DNA of 64,000 nucleotides. It comes from Oegoconia quadripuncta (taxonomy: Eukaryota > Arthropoda > Insecta > Lepidoptera > Autostichidae). The DNA is taken from the NCBI GenBank assembly GCA_949316235.1, contig OX438741.1, positions 40,066,067-40,130,066 of the forward strand, in the 5' to 3' direction. A program made the translations under genes and the position numbers. The stretch's first letter is position 1. Every line of letters begins with the position of its first letter. A model generated the notes under the pieces. That model was not told the DNA's origin, ran no database searches, and worked only from the letters and a program-made list of their open reading frames with translations. Below, piece after piece: positions 34,449 through 47,900 of the stretch.

Positions 34449-34615
34449 TCCTACATACCACCTTCTCACTTTCCGGCCCGTGGGCGAGATGTTCACTTTT
34501 TATAACGCCTTTGGTAAGATTCGCCCGCTGTTCCTGCTACTTTCAAAATCGGACCAGTTGTACCATTTCGAAATTAACAGATGACATGCCGCCCGGTTTC
34601 GCCCGCACGATATAA
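34445..34615 (-). mobile_element. LINE 3' fragment (RTE-like)
   Basis: Same family as 33110-33360 (GGACCAGTTGTACCATTTCG). Confidence 0.5.
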
Positions 34616-34679
34616 TCAAAAATATTTTATTCAATATAGGATACAAAAATATCAATAATTGAAAGTCAGATATTTAAAA

Positions 34680-34752
34680 ACCAACCAAACCGAGTACTAA
34701 TCATGTACCCCGCTGGGGATCTAACCCGTGACCTCAACGGTGAAGGGCTCGC
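34680..34752 (-). mobile_element. SINE tRNA-like head only
   Basis: ACCGAGTACT and GTACCCCGCTGGGGATCTAA match the head and junction of the first SINE family. Confidence 0.65.
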
Positions 34753-34764
34753 CCCCTGTTAATA

Positions 34765-35065
34765 TTAATATTTCATTATGAATTGTGAAATAGCCTGGCA
34801 TGCGAACGAGCTGGGTACACCCAGCATCATCTAAATAGTCTGATATTTTATAATATGCTTTCTTAATAAGTTTTTGTTTTATAGTATATTTAAATTTATT
34901 GAAATTGTATATATCAACCGGAATGTTATTGAAGCATAAATAACCCTTTGAATGAATTACTGACTTTGCGGAGGCGACTTATAATATATGACTGCAATCT
35001 TTGTATTGACAGCGTGTTTATTTTTCTTAAATGATGCAATATTTCATTTGACATTTTACATTGAC
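34765..35065 (-). mobile_element. CR1 3' end
   Basis: C-terminal coding remnant and 3' UTR on the minus strand (TGAAATAGCCTGGCATGCGA). Confidence 0.75.
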
Positions 35066-35107
35066 ATTTTAAATGCACGTTGGCACACACGCACAACTGC
35101 ACCTTTT

Positions 35108-35278
<171 letters not shown>

Positions 35279-35713
35279 AATAAGTTTAGTTTTATCTTAG
35301 TTTTATTTCACTGATGATGTGATGATTAAATACATTGTGTACAGATACGTAAAAAAACAAAATTGTCATGAAGAGCGGAGTCTCCTAGCACAGGCATCAT
35401 TATGCTTAAAAGGAGTCTCCAGTTTACTACCTGTAAGCAATTTTTTAAAAAGAAATAAAAATTTTAATTAGTTTAATTAATAATATACATGTTACAAAAA
35501 TGTACTGTGAAGGGAAGGTTAGAATATTTTACTCTTTCTACTTATCTCTAAGTGAAAATTGTACTATGCCTCACGGAAACGAGTTGGACGGCGTAGTTTT
35601 TCTATAAGATGTAGGTATTTTTAGTGTTTTATAAATTTGTTGTTTCACATATACGTCTAAAACAAGAATACACTTGATTTCTAAGTGATAGAATAAAAAC
35701 GATTTAAAATAAA

Positions 35714-36240
35714 TTGATAACTTGCTTTAGATCAATCAATCAATGGCGTAAAATCAATGACATCTCCTATCTGATGAATATTACTAAGGGCAAAATTGAC
35801 TGTAATGAACTGCTTTCTAATATAAGGCTGAAAACAAACCAGTTAGGTCTACGGGAACGGCCACTGTTATATGTTCCTTTATCGAGGACAAATTACAGGC
35901 AGAACTCATTTCTGATACCCGCTAGCAACAGCTTCAACAGCATATGCAATGACCTTGACATCGACCTATTTTGCACGAGTACTTTAACAGTGAGACGTAT
36001 ACTCACAAAAGATTTTTATGACTGCGTGGAGGGTGACACGTAAGTGAACCGTTGTTATTGTGGCTGACTGTACCTACTATTGTTATTTATTTAATATTTT
36101 TTCTTCTTTTTTTTCTTCTTCTTAACTTTCCTAATTTACATGTGGGAACTTGTAATTGGCATTTTCATATAGGTACAATGGTCATATTATGATATCTTAT
36201 GTATTAGCTGTAAGTTCTCCTAAAAGCAAATAAATAAATA
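35714..36240 (+). pseudogene. LINE ORF C terminus and 3' UTR
   Basis: The 109-codon frame has PLSRTNYRQNSFLIPASNSF and LDIDLFC, a common C-terminal signature of insect non-LTR reverse transcriptases. The UTR ends in (AAAT)n near 36240. Confidence 0.7.
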
Positions 36241-36289
36241 AATAGATATAGTATAGGTATTTAGTAAAAGACTATTATTATTATATTAT

Positions 36290-36900
36290 TCATCAGCATC
36301 ATCATCTGATTTAAGAGCCATGCTCTTATCGGTGGAGATTTTTCCTAACATAAAACTCCAAATTAGTGAAGATTGTGTGGTGGTTTCCCTCTTGCCTTCC
36401 ACACGGCAGTTTAAGAGCCGGGGTGTTCCCGCCTCTTAATTTCCAGTCAAAAGCCCTTCTTGATACTGTATCTTCGGTCTTCTGCCAGTACTGATGTTGC
36501 TGATGCTCAACACCAGGGGAAACGCTTATTTACTGGCGGCGTTGACTCGCTATGTCACAGGGTCGTCAGTGGATATTGTAGCTTTTTGTAGAGAAGCCCA
36601 TACCACAGGACTCCCCACTACCACCTGTTAAACCTGCCGCTGTGTGGTCGGGGACTGCTTATTCAATATATTCGCAGCTAACCATCATATCTGCTGTGAG
36701 ACCGCCTAACTCAATTCCTTCGGGAATTGCTATCGTTTATGACGTCAATGCACTATCCGTCCTTGACATATTGTAACACAATCACCAAGACAGACAGTGC
36801 ATTGCTATGGCTATCGCTATAGCTTTCAGTTAGGCGGTAGAGCCCCTGATGGCCACTATCCGCCACCTGTGACCCCGTTAGTAGCCTACAGCTCATTATT
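36290..36900 (-). mobile_element. RTE-type LINE 3' region with a small MITE inside
   Basis: Starts CATCATCATCTGATTTAAGA, the reverse complement of the end of the LINE at 3661-4678. A 140-bp element at 36702-36840 with inverted ends ACCGCCTAAC interrupts it. Confidence 0.68.
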
Positions 36901-37083
36901 ATTATATTAGTAATAGATTAAAATTCCCATGATGAATTTCATTGCGTCGGGAAACATACGTAGAAGTGTTAAATGTGTTATTTTTATGAGGTAGATACAG
37001 TGAGGCTTTATATTTTTGTTGACACTATAGAGCGTATATTAATTCTGTGACTGTAGCTTTATTTACAATAACAGCAGATAATT

Positions 37084-37410
37084 GCCTCCGTGGCTCAATG
37101 TAAAGAACATTGGGTTTACGATTCGGAGGTCGCGGGTTCGATCCGCAGCGGGGTACATGTTTAAGTACCCGGTTTGGTTGGTGGTAGGGCATTTTAAATG
37201 TCCGCCGGGCTAGCTACCACCATCTTATCTAAATCTGCTGCCAAGCAGCAATGTTAATAGCATTGTTGTATTCCGGTTGTCAGAGATAAGATAGCCAGTC
37301 CCCCAAATGTGTTGGGGTTTCCGGGTCAGTACGCTCCCACCTTCGACCTCATCTTCACTTAACATCAGGTGTGATTGAGATCAAGTACCAACCGTTGCTC
37401 ATAAAAAATA
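37084..37410 (+). mobile_element. tRNA-headed SINE, first family, full length
   Basis: The tRNA-like head (GCCTCCGTGGCTCAATG, B box GGTTCGATCC) supplies an internal RNA polymerase III promoter. The body contains GGTAGGGCATTTTAAATG and AGATAAGATAGCCAG, and the end is A-rich. It is the best reference copy in the window. Confidence 0.85.
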
Positions 37411-37782
37411 AAAAAAAAGAATTCAAAAGGACACAGACTCAAAATCTGTCCAACCTCCACCATACCAAAAAGATGTTATGAAAACAATCAGCACACAAAA
37501 CCTTGTTAAGTTTTTTGCGATAACCCTTTCAAAAAGCCCACATCCCCTATCGCGAACGTTGTAAAGTTCAAAATCCGTGTGAAAATGTAACTAAACTACC
37601 GGATATAGCCGGGTTTTATTTGTAAACTCGGCTATTAATGGGTGAATTGAAAATTGGTACAATCGCGTACAGAATTGCTTTAGTGTGGGAATTGGGAAAG
37701 TTCAATTTAATTCATCTATTCACAAATTACACTATGTAAGCCTTAGTCAAGATTAAATATAAGATTAGAACACATACACATT

Positions 37783-38015
37783 TTGGTTGGTGGTAGGGCA
37801 TTTTAAATGTCCGCTAGCAACCACCATCTTATCTAAATCTACCTCCAAACAGCATTGTTAATAGCATTGTTGTATTCTGTTGTCAGACATAAGATAGCTA
37901 GTCCCCCAAATAAGATGGGGTTTCCGGGTCAGTACGTTTCCACCTTCGGCCTCATCTTCACTTAACATCAGGTATGATTGAGGTCAATTGCTAACCCGTT
38001 GTACATAAAAAAACA
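37783..38015 (+). mobile_element. SINE, first family, headless
   Basis: Body and A tail only. Confidence 0.8.
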
Positions 38016-38429
38016 CACATGTCATTTTTAACTTGAAATTTTATGTATAAATATTAATTAATAAATGTCTCTTAATAACTAAAACAAATAATTAATATTA
38101 TATAAAACCAGATTCACAATGCACAAGCATGCATGCTTTATTACACATAAACGAACATAAAAATTTAAAATAATATTCAGTCTATATTTAAAATGACCGG
38201 AACATATAATGTCATTGAGCTATGAATCAGAACTGGCTCTAAAGGATTGTTGCGGTCGAATATTTTTTGTATGTGTTTATGTAATATGCAAATAAACGCT
38301 TTATCTATCTATCTATCTATCTATATGTGACGACTTATACTCATTTAAAATATTGAAGTTTAAGAGTTGAAACTACAGTGGCACAATTTTTTTCCTTTGG
38401 GCACTATTTTAGTACAAGTTTATGGCATT

Positions 38430-38710
38430 ATCAAAATAGCGTCGGTGCGGTCGGTCTCCCATTTTGGGAGGTCCGGGTTCCATTTGCAGGCAGGTCATGT
38501 ACCAATGAGTTTTTAAATTTAATTTAATTACTTATGTGCATTTATCCGACTCCTCTTAAAACGGCGAAGGAAAACATCGTGAGGAAACACGCATGCCTGA
38601 GCAATAAAAATTCATAGGCATGTGAACTCCCCAACCCGCATTGGGCCTCCCTAATTATACGAGGGAGGGCGTATATCTCTGAAGTGGGATATTTGATATG
38701 CTGATGATGA
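38430..38710 (+). mobile_element. SINE with RTE-type 3' end
   Basis: B-box-like GGTCCGGGTTCC, then AACATCGTGAGGAAAC, CATGCCTGAG and a (GATGAT) tail. It ends about 170 bp before the SVWC start codon. Another copy lies at 50745-51125. Confidence 0.7.
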
Positions 38711-38877
38711 TTAAAATAGCTGAAAACGTGAAATTTTTTGAACACTTTTCTACACAACTGTTCACGTATGCACCATAATCGTATTGTTTGTTAGAGCCGA
38801 CATCATTGGTGATCCTGACTTGAGCACGATCCACTGCAATGTACTGACTTTGTTTAATTTTTTGGACAATTAAAATT

Positions 38878-38956
38878 ATGAGTGTGTTAATTTATCTGTT
38901 GTGTATTTTGGTGGTGGCCCACGCTGGGCCAGCCACGGAAACATATAAAGATCAAT
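38878..38956 (+). CDS. SVWC gene exon 1 (start codon, signal peptide)
   Basis: Encodes residues 1-26 and one nucleotide of Tyr27. The ATG opens a typical signal peptide ([17 protein letters not shown]). The donor is gtgagt after phase 1. A RTE-type SINE ends about 170 bp upstream, so the promoter must be compact or use SINE sequence. I see no clear TATA box. Confidence 0.8.
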
Positions 38957-41900
38957 GTGAGTACATAGTTCTACGTTTAGTCCACTCTGGGGCTGAGTAT
39001 CTCAAAAGCAATTGGTAATTGCTGCCACGGAAGATCAGCGCTGCAAGAGCGACCGCTACTGCGGCTTATGCTGAGTGGTAACCTTTTTTGATAACCAATG
39101 TTCCTATGTTTAGTTACCACCATTTGTACTAACTTTTACTGTTAATGTTATCAAAATAAATAAGTTTCTTTCTTTCTATCTATCTTTGTAAACGCGTTTA
39201 CAAGTTCGACAGCTACGTGTCTGTCTGTGGCACCGTACCTTTATTTGAAACCAGGTTTTCCAGATGTGTTTCTTTATGTTTTACGAAAATTTCCCTCCTC
39301 CTGCCTGTTATGCTATAGGTCTTGGCAGATGGTTGAATTAGCCGTTCACTTGAATGCTCAGCAACGGGGGTGTGCGGGTGCGCATAAAAGAGAGTGGGTC
39401 TATGTGTGAGTGTGTGTGATTATATGTGGTTGATGGAATGTGGTGGTGATGACTTAGTAAAGTTAGTAAGTCATTCAAAGGTCAATGTGTGCGCTTCTAC
39501 AACAAGGTTCCCATGGATATACGGAATCTTCCGCTTAATAAATTTAAACTTATTATAAAACAAAAATTATATAAAAAGGGATATTACAAAATTTCAGACT
39601 ACATTAATGAAAGTAATCCATGGGATTAAACGGCTCCTCTACACGATAAGTATACAAAAATTGTTGTAACCTTTCTAGATTGTAAATGACTGATTGAAAA
39701 AAGACAAGCCCTCTGAGTTTCTCGCTAGCTCTTCTCAGTAGTGGTCGCGTTCCGAGCTAGTGGTAAGTAGTTTAAAAAACAAGTGACGTTCATAAGTGCA
39801 TATTGTATTGCCTACATGAAATGATTTTAATTTCATTTCATTTCGCTGGTTTGATGTTTGGTGGTAAGGGCATTTTAAATGTCCCCGGGCTAGCTACCAC
39901 CATCTTATCTAAATCTGCCGCAAAGCAGCAATGTTAATAGCATTGTTGTGTTCCGGTTGTCAGAGATAAGATAGCCAGTCCTCCAAATGTGCATAAAAAA
40001 ATGTGTGTATATAGTAATAATATAGGTATATAAAATTATCACATATATTTTATTGTAATATACCTAATTATGTAGTTTATTACGTGTAGTATGTATGTTT
40101 TTGTGCACCTATATTACGGTGGTACTAGTACTTTTTTAAGTGTCATCGAGCACACGTCATCTCAATTAAGATACTTAATTAATAATATGTAAAATCTAAC
40201 GTTTATTTGTAATAGATAAGTGGATAACTGTTATTGGCCTAGATTAAGATTGTAAATGTAATATTGTTTGTTTTAAGTTAGTGGCTGTTGTTATCCTAAA
40301 CAATAAAATAAAAAAAAAAATAAAAAAAAATAGGATAGGGATCCTACTATTCAGTCTTTGCCAAGATGTTTTATTCCGGTTGACAGAGATAAGGTAGCCA
40401 GTTCCCCAAATAAGTTGGGGTTGCCGGGTCAGTACGCTTCCATCTACGGCCTCATCTTCAGTAGTGCATAAAAAAAACTCCAACAGGGCGCTCGCAAATA
40501 ACAAAGTATGCTGTCTTCGTTTTTGGTTTTGATATACTTCAATAGTAATTTATTAATTTTGTTATCTTAGATTGTACTGATCCGCGTACGATGAGGAAAC
40601 ATGCCGCGTACACAGAATGGGCTGACGCTTATTCCTGCACCAGACATCGTTGCCAACCCGGCGGGAGAAACCTCGCCATCTACACGGTTGGGTAAGTAAA
40701 GAAGTAAGCAATTATATAAGTCAGTTCTGAATTATGTCTAGCTAAGCTATCTTATTCCACCATCGCCATTCCATCGTCGGACTACTAGGCGCGGGGAGGG
40801 ATTCCACTCGTATGTAGTTAACATACCGAACATTCGCACTAAGCGGTTCGATTCTTCATTCATAATGCGAACAGCCAAGGCATGGAACTTTCCTGAATCC
40901 TACAACCTTGGGATCTTCAAGAGCAGGGTGAATAGGCATCTACTGAGATCGCGTGCTTCATCTTCGGCCACATCATCACTTCCCATCAGGTGAGATTGTG
41001 GTCAAATGCGTATCCAGTTAACCATAAAAAAAGGTAATTTTTTACCGTATATTCCCTGGGCTACAGTGCGTGTCGGACCATAATATGCGGACTTATTTCA
41101 TGGGGAGTGTTCTGAAGAACTGTTCGAGCTAATACCCGCTGCTCAACTTAACCGATACACTTCTCGCCGAAAATTAAATTTCCATCCACATCACCTGGAT
41201 GAGTGGAAGTCTACCACTGTACGTTTCTCAAGAAACTTCTTACCACGTACGACCACCCTGTGGAACGGACTTCCGGCAGCGGTATTCCCGAACGAGTACG
41301 ACATTGGAACCTTCAAGAAACGAGCCTACACCTTCCTCAAAGGCCGGCAACGCATCTGTGACCCTTTTGGTGTTGCGGGTGTCGATGGGCGGCGGTGATT
41401 GCTTTCCATCAGGTGACCCGCATGCTCGTTTGCCGCCCTCTCATATAAAAAAAAAAAAAACTTAGAAGCGGGCCTTTGGCTGTTTGATTAATAAGTTTCA
41501 TCGTATATTTTATAAGGATTTCGATGTTACTCATTCACTTGTAAAATCTTAGTTGTGATTGTTTTCCTTTTACAAAAATACAAAATACTTAGTTTATTTT
41601 ACACCAATATTCTTACAAACATTTACAATAATGGTGTGCAATTATTAGGGATGGGACGAATATTCGTTTTATTTTTTTATGCACTACGGGTTCGTACTTG
41701 ATCTCAATCACACCTGATGTTAAGTGAAGATGAGGTCGAAGGTGGAAGCGTACTGACCCGGAAACCCCTACACATTTGGGGGACTGGCTATCTTATCTCT
41801 GACAACCGGAACACAACAATGCCATTAACATTGCTGCTTGGCGGCAGATTTAGATAAGATGGTGGTAGCTAGCCAGGCGGACATTTAAAATGCCCTACCA

Positions 41901-44900
41901 TTAACCAAACCGAGTACTTAAACATATACCCCGCTGGGGATAGAACCCGCGACCTCCGAATTGTAAACCCAATGTTGTTTACATTGAGCAACGGTGGCAG
42001 TTGATTATATTCGGTATTCGGCATATTCGGCAGGATTACCGAATATTCGTATTCGCCCGAATATTCGGCTAAATCTCCGAATGTTCGGCAAAGTGGTACT
42101 CAATTTTCTTACTAGAGCCATGTATCAGTTGAGAGTTACATGTGTTATTTTTATGAGGTTGTGTGTAGTATTTTAATTGTGTTATTTTTACCCCGCTGGG
42201 GATCGAACCCGCGACCTCCGAATCGTAAACCCAATGTTGTTTACATTGAGCCACGGAGGCGGTGTTTTGCCTAAACGTCTGTATTTCTGGACTCCGACTG
42301 ATACATTGTAATTGTCTCGGAATGTATGATTGAGTCCCCAATAACGACTATGTCCCGCGGTGTCGTGTCTGACGTGATGAATGATTAAACTATTGTTTCA
42401 GGTGTAAACGTGTCGAAGCTCCAGAATCGGCGATTGAGTGTGAGGAGGTGGTGGAAGACACGAATATGCAGTTCCCTTACTGCTGCACAAGACTTAGGTG
42501 AGTACATCCAATGATTTGTATTTATTTATTTATTCGGGGCAAATCAAATCAAAACAAGAAACATTTATTTCGTAGGATAAAATGTATCCTGCTTATACGT
42601 ATAAAGTTTCATTAGAATCGGTCTATTATTCATTACGGAAAATTTGGACTTGAACGTTTGTAAAGAATAATGAGTGGGATTATGTAATTATGATATACGA
42701 GTATACCTTCTTCTGGCCTCTCGATAAAATCAAAATCAAAAAATGCTTTATTTCGTAGGTACACAGGGTACACTTAAAATAGTCATTTTTTACATTTTTT
42801 AAACTACTGCTTGTTCAAAAGCCAATTATCCCCTGAGAAGAACAAGCAAGAAACTCGAGAGGTTGCTCTTTAAAAAAAAGGTTTTTATGCTACAAAATTA
42901 TTAATTATTATTTTATATTATAATATATCATTATTAATTGTGAAATAGCCTGGTTACGCGAACGGGCTGTTCATGTCCATGAATGTTTATCATCTAAATA
43001 ATCTGATATTTTATAATATGCTTTCTTAATAAGTTTCTGTTTTATAGTATCTTTAAATTTATTGAAAGGAAGATTTTGTATATCAACAGGAACCTTATTA
43101 AAAAAGCGTATAGGTACATAACCCTTTGAATGAATTACTGACTTTGCGGAGGCGACTTATGTGACTTGCAAGTTTATCTTTATTTCTTGTATTGACATCA
43201 TGTTTATCACTATTTTTCCTAAATGATGCTATATTTTTTTTGACATGCAGATATTATAGATAGACAATCTATTTATTATTTATAGGTGCTTGGTAGTGGT
43301 GCGTGGTGAAGTATGGACCAGGGTGCTAGGCCAGCCGTGGGAGACGCTCCCAGCTGCTCCTTGGAGTCACATGTACAAGATGAAAAAACCACCTCCTGGA
43401 GATACCGCTTTTCTACCCAAGTAAGGCCAAAGTCAAAGTCAGTCAATGTCAAAAAAAGCGTTTTTTTTTTAAACGGTTTTTTTTTCGTTTTATCCTCTCG
43501 GAGACGGCAAAAGGTTCAAGCCCATACAGCCATGTCTTATTTCTCTTATTTCTTCAGTTTATAAGTCAGTCTCAGTCAAAACAAGTAACTCGTCGTATAC
43601 TTGGCGTATATAGAGTCTAGTCACTGTCAAGTCATTCTTCAGTAAAGTGGCAGAATGCTTTACAAAAGATTTTCGCGGCTTCTTGTGGGAACCCGAACGC
43701 TCCGTTACGCACTTTAATTTACACTTCCTTTCACCTGTACACCAACACTAAAGTTTGCTGCACAATATTCTGCCATTATTAAGCTTCAAAAGTTAGAATG
43801 CACAAATTATAAGAATTATAAAGAAAAATGCAACTTCACTCGCCGAGATCCCGCCAAAAAGCCTCACCAATTTGTGAACTCCCAAAATAATGTTTTAGTA
43901 CATAAGCTGTTAGTGTACCTAAATAAATAAATAAATAAGTTGACCTATCCAATGGGCTCTGAGTGGGTGGAAGTAATAGAAGTCTTTAAACTAGGAATCC
44001 AGGCGAGGGTCCAATCTATGAGCTACAAACTGAAGCTGACGGAGAGAGGGATAAGGTTTTAAGAGCGGGCAAGAAGGGGCCCACGACTGCAACTGAGGCA
44101 ACGGACTGCAATGAAGTCAATCAGAGGGCTGCGCCCGCGCCTGATATAGTGGTGGGTGTTGATATACCTATTATGATTTTGATTAGTCAAATTGATACTA
44201 GGTCCTTACCTATGAAATTGGCGTTTTGTATGAAGAATGAAATGAATGTTTTGTATGTAAAAAGACTGTTTTCTCCATACAAACATTTTTGATTTTTTTT
44301 TTTGGGAACGGCACATCCAAAAGCTAAACTTTGTGTGTATTATCGGATAACATTAAGTTAAGTATAGGCAGCGTTAATTTTTAAAATTAACCGCTTTATA
44401 AAAGTTTCAGCGAATCTAAGAAATGATTATGGGAAGCACATGAAAAGAGCTCTGTTAAATTTTTTTTTAATATGTGATTTAGCCTAGAAATTAAAAAATA
44501 TTTCATGTGAAACCTTGAAATAATATTCCATTTTCCAAATAAGAAAACAAATTTGGATATAGGTTTAAAAATCGCAGGAATTGGTAACTATGATTAACGA
44601 AGAAAAAAAACTCCAATTTCATAGCTAAAGACTAAATATTTCAAATTTAAACTAGCATAGTTTTGGCAATGCAGTACGTTTCACAAACTCTCACCGAGAT
44701 CGAGGAAACGATCGCATAGGCCCACATTAATAAAACAATCTCAAGGTGAAGTTAAGTTGACGCTTGATATACTGTTTTAAAAAAATAGTTTTTAGAGTTA
44801 GGCCCGTATTAATAAACCATTCTCAAGATTGTTGTTGATTTTGTGATCGGTCTCAAGTAAACGTGTTGATTAATAAACCTAACTTGAGACGTGAAAAGCA

Positions 44901-47900
44901 CGTGCATACTCAAGCAGTATATATAAGCAGTATATGCCCATTTACTTTAGAGGGGCGCCGAGTTTCACGTATTAATAAACGAAACTCAAGACTAGCATTC
45001 ATTCGTCGAGGAGGCGAATACTTGAGAAGTGATCTCAGCTGAGTAGACCTCAAGATTGATTTATAAATTAGCACGGAGCTTGAGACAGCGTCAACTGCTT
45101 AAGACGCATATCGGTTGATACAACCTCAAGACTTGTATTGAGATTAATTTATTAATACGGGCCTAAGACTCGATTCAAACTTGAGATCGCTTTGATGCGG
45201 TCCATGCTTGATCTTGATTCAACACTCCGCAAAAATATAGTCAGTCTGGTTCGCAGATCGCCCTGTCCACCAACACGGATAATAAGGAACACAAGAAGGA
45301 AGGCTCCAGGTAAGATAACATTTATATTAAGGTAATAATGACAAACTCGGAAAATAACTCGGAATACTCGTATATTCTTAGGATCGTGTAGGTACTTTCC
45401 GTGATTTCGTTTCGACTTCAAAAGGCAAACAAGTCGTACTTGGGGAACTGTGTCCGATTTTATAATTAATCTCCAAATATGTTAGAGAAATCAAGGAAAT
45501 TGAAAATTTACATGATTACTTGGAAGGTAAAGATGCCTGGCTTCAGTAAGCAAAGTCTTGATGTTATTTATATCACAATGGCCCCTTCCAGCAGTTGGAA
45601 ATTGACAATGCCTAGCTACAGCAGCTAGCTATTGTGCCACAGCAAATATTAGGTAAGCTTAAGGAAAATGACAATGCCCATTTACAGCAGCTAGCTATTA
45701 TGAAGACTCACAATGCCTCTTTACAGCACCTAGCTATTATATAACAACAAGTATTAGCTTAAGATTGACAATGCCCATTTACAGTAGCTAGCTATTATGA
45801 AGACTGACAAGACCTCTTTACAGCAGCTATTAGCTTTAAAGAAATTGACAATTCCCATTTACATCAGCTAGCTATTATTAAAGGCTGACAATTGACAAGG
45901 TCTCTTAATTTAATAGCAGCTATTAGCTTCAAAGAAATTGACAATGCCCATTTACAGCAGGTAGCTATTATGAAGAAGACTGACAAAGCCTCTTGACCGT
46001 TTCTCATCATGAAGGTACATAATTTAAGGGCTGGAAAGCAAAATAGTTCAACCGCCTCCGTGGCTCAATGTAAACAACATTGGGTTTACGATTCGGAAGT
46101 CGCGGGTTCGATCCCCAGTGGGGTACATGTTTAAGTACTCGGTTTGGTTGGTGGTTGGGTGTTTAAAATGTCCACCTGGCTAGCTACCACCATCTTGTCT
46201 AAATCTGACGCCAAGCAGCAATGTTAATAGCATTGTTGTGTTCCGGTTGTCAGAGATAAGATAGACAGTCCCCCAAATGTGTTAGGGTTTCCGGGTCAGT
46301 ACGCTTCCACCTTCGACCTCATCTTCACTTAAGTGTGTGTGTGATTGAGGTCAAGTACGAACCCGCATAAAAAAAGGTCTTTTTTTATGATTGACTGGAT
46401 TCGCGTTTGACCACAATCTCACCTGATGGAAAGTGACGATGTGGTCGGAGATGAAGCACGCGATCTCAGTAAATGCCTATTCACTCTGCTCTTGAAGATC
46501 CCAAGGTTGTTGGATTCAGGAAAGACTGACGCCGCAAGGGAGTTCCATGCCTTGGCTGTTCGGATGATGAATGAAGAATCGAACTTCTTAGTGCGAATGT
46601 TCGGTATATTAACTATATACGGGTGGAATCCCTCCCCACGCCTAGTGGTCCGAAGATGGAAGGGTGACGGTGGAATAAGATTATGTAATTCCTACGCACA
46701 CTCCCCGAAATGTATCCTGTAAAAACAGATTTAGCAGTCATCGAACTATCACCTATAAGTCTCATGGCACGTCGTTCCACAGAATCGAGTGCAGCTAGTT
46801 GGTACTTGGCTGAACCATCCCAGAGGTGACAGCAGTATTCCATGCACGAGCGGACCTGAGCCTGGTAAAGCACCAAAAGTTGTTTTGGTGTGAAATATCG
46901 CCTGATCTTAAGGTGAATGCCAAGCTTCTTAGCCGCTGATTTTGCGTTCGATTCTATGGAGCGCCCAAAATTTAGGTTGGAGGTTAACTCCATGCCCAAA
47001 AGATTGAGGTGGTCAGTTGGTACGGATACATCCCGGAAAGTCGGAGTCAGGTCGAATGGACTCCGTTTTCTGGTGAACAGACACGCCTGTGTTTTGGTGG
47101 CATTGAATTTGACTAGATTGGCGTCGCCCCAATCGGATACCGTCTTTAATGCCAAATTCATGCGCTCAACCATTGACCCCCTAAGTGAACGGATATCTTC
47201 ACCTCTGGACTGTGGACCCGACGTATATCTCTCCGTAATTGTGGTGTCGTCTGTGGTCGTAATGTCCGTAATGTCGTGGTCGATGGAAAGTCAATGAAAA
47301 GACAATGGTCTGAAATAACTAGCAAAATACCAAAATAATAAAACTATTCTATCGACGCATTGACACTATTGAAGCATAACAGACTTGAGCACTGTTCCCT
47401 TTTTAATTATAGGAGCTTTTAGTATAGACTAGGCGTATTTTTAATGCAAATAGTCGTAAATTTTGTAATGGACTTGCTTTACAGACACAAGCGTGGACGT
47501 AAGGCTAGCCCTAATGCCAACTCTTACTTTGACGAAGATCCAGTGGAGCCCAGGAACGAGGAACCAGAAGAAACAGTGGTCACTGAGAAGGTATACAGGG
47601 TATTCTAGACTTAAACTTAGTGGGGCCCATTTCGGAAATATGGGGCCCCTTTACAGTACAGCACCATCCCCCATGTTCATTCTGTTCCATAGGATTTTAT
47701 TTATTTATTTCATTTTATTTTAACACTTTATTGCAAATAACAAATATACATTGAACAAACATCCGTGCGTCGAGACCTGGTCGACCGGATTGGACGAGAC
47801 CTGTCCCCGCCAGCATTAGTCGCCGTTATGCTGGCGAGCGAGGAGGGTTGGAGAGTCCTTTTGCGAAGCAGTTATGCTCGAGAAGGAGGCCGCAGAGCGG

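Noticed and set aside
33711..34505. Long ORFs on both strands rich in Val-Ile, Leu, Asn or Cys-Tyr
   Set aside because: They are translations of the TTATTG/TTG/TTA microsatellite in every frame.
37084..37160. Possible tRNA gene
   Set aside because: The tRNA-like A and B boxes belong to a SINE head repeated at least six times in the window. The sequence runs on into the SINE body and does not fold as a clean cloverleaf by eye.
43995..44290. Open frame [20 protein letters not shown] after an AG in intron 4
   Set aside because: It enters in the right phase but has no acceptable donor in phase 2 before its stop. It is noted because its composition resembles the protein tail.
46426..47297. Plus-strand ORFs at 46426-46722 and 46917-47297
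   Set aside because: They are antisense shadows of the jockey/R1-like LINE on the minus strand.
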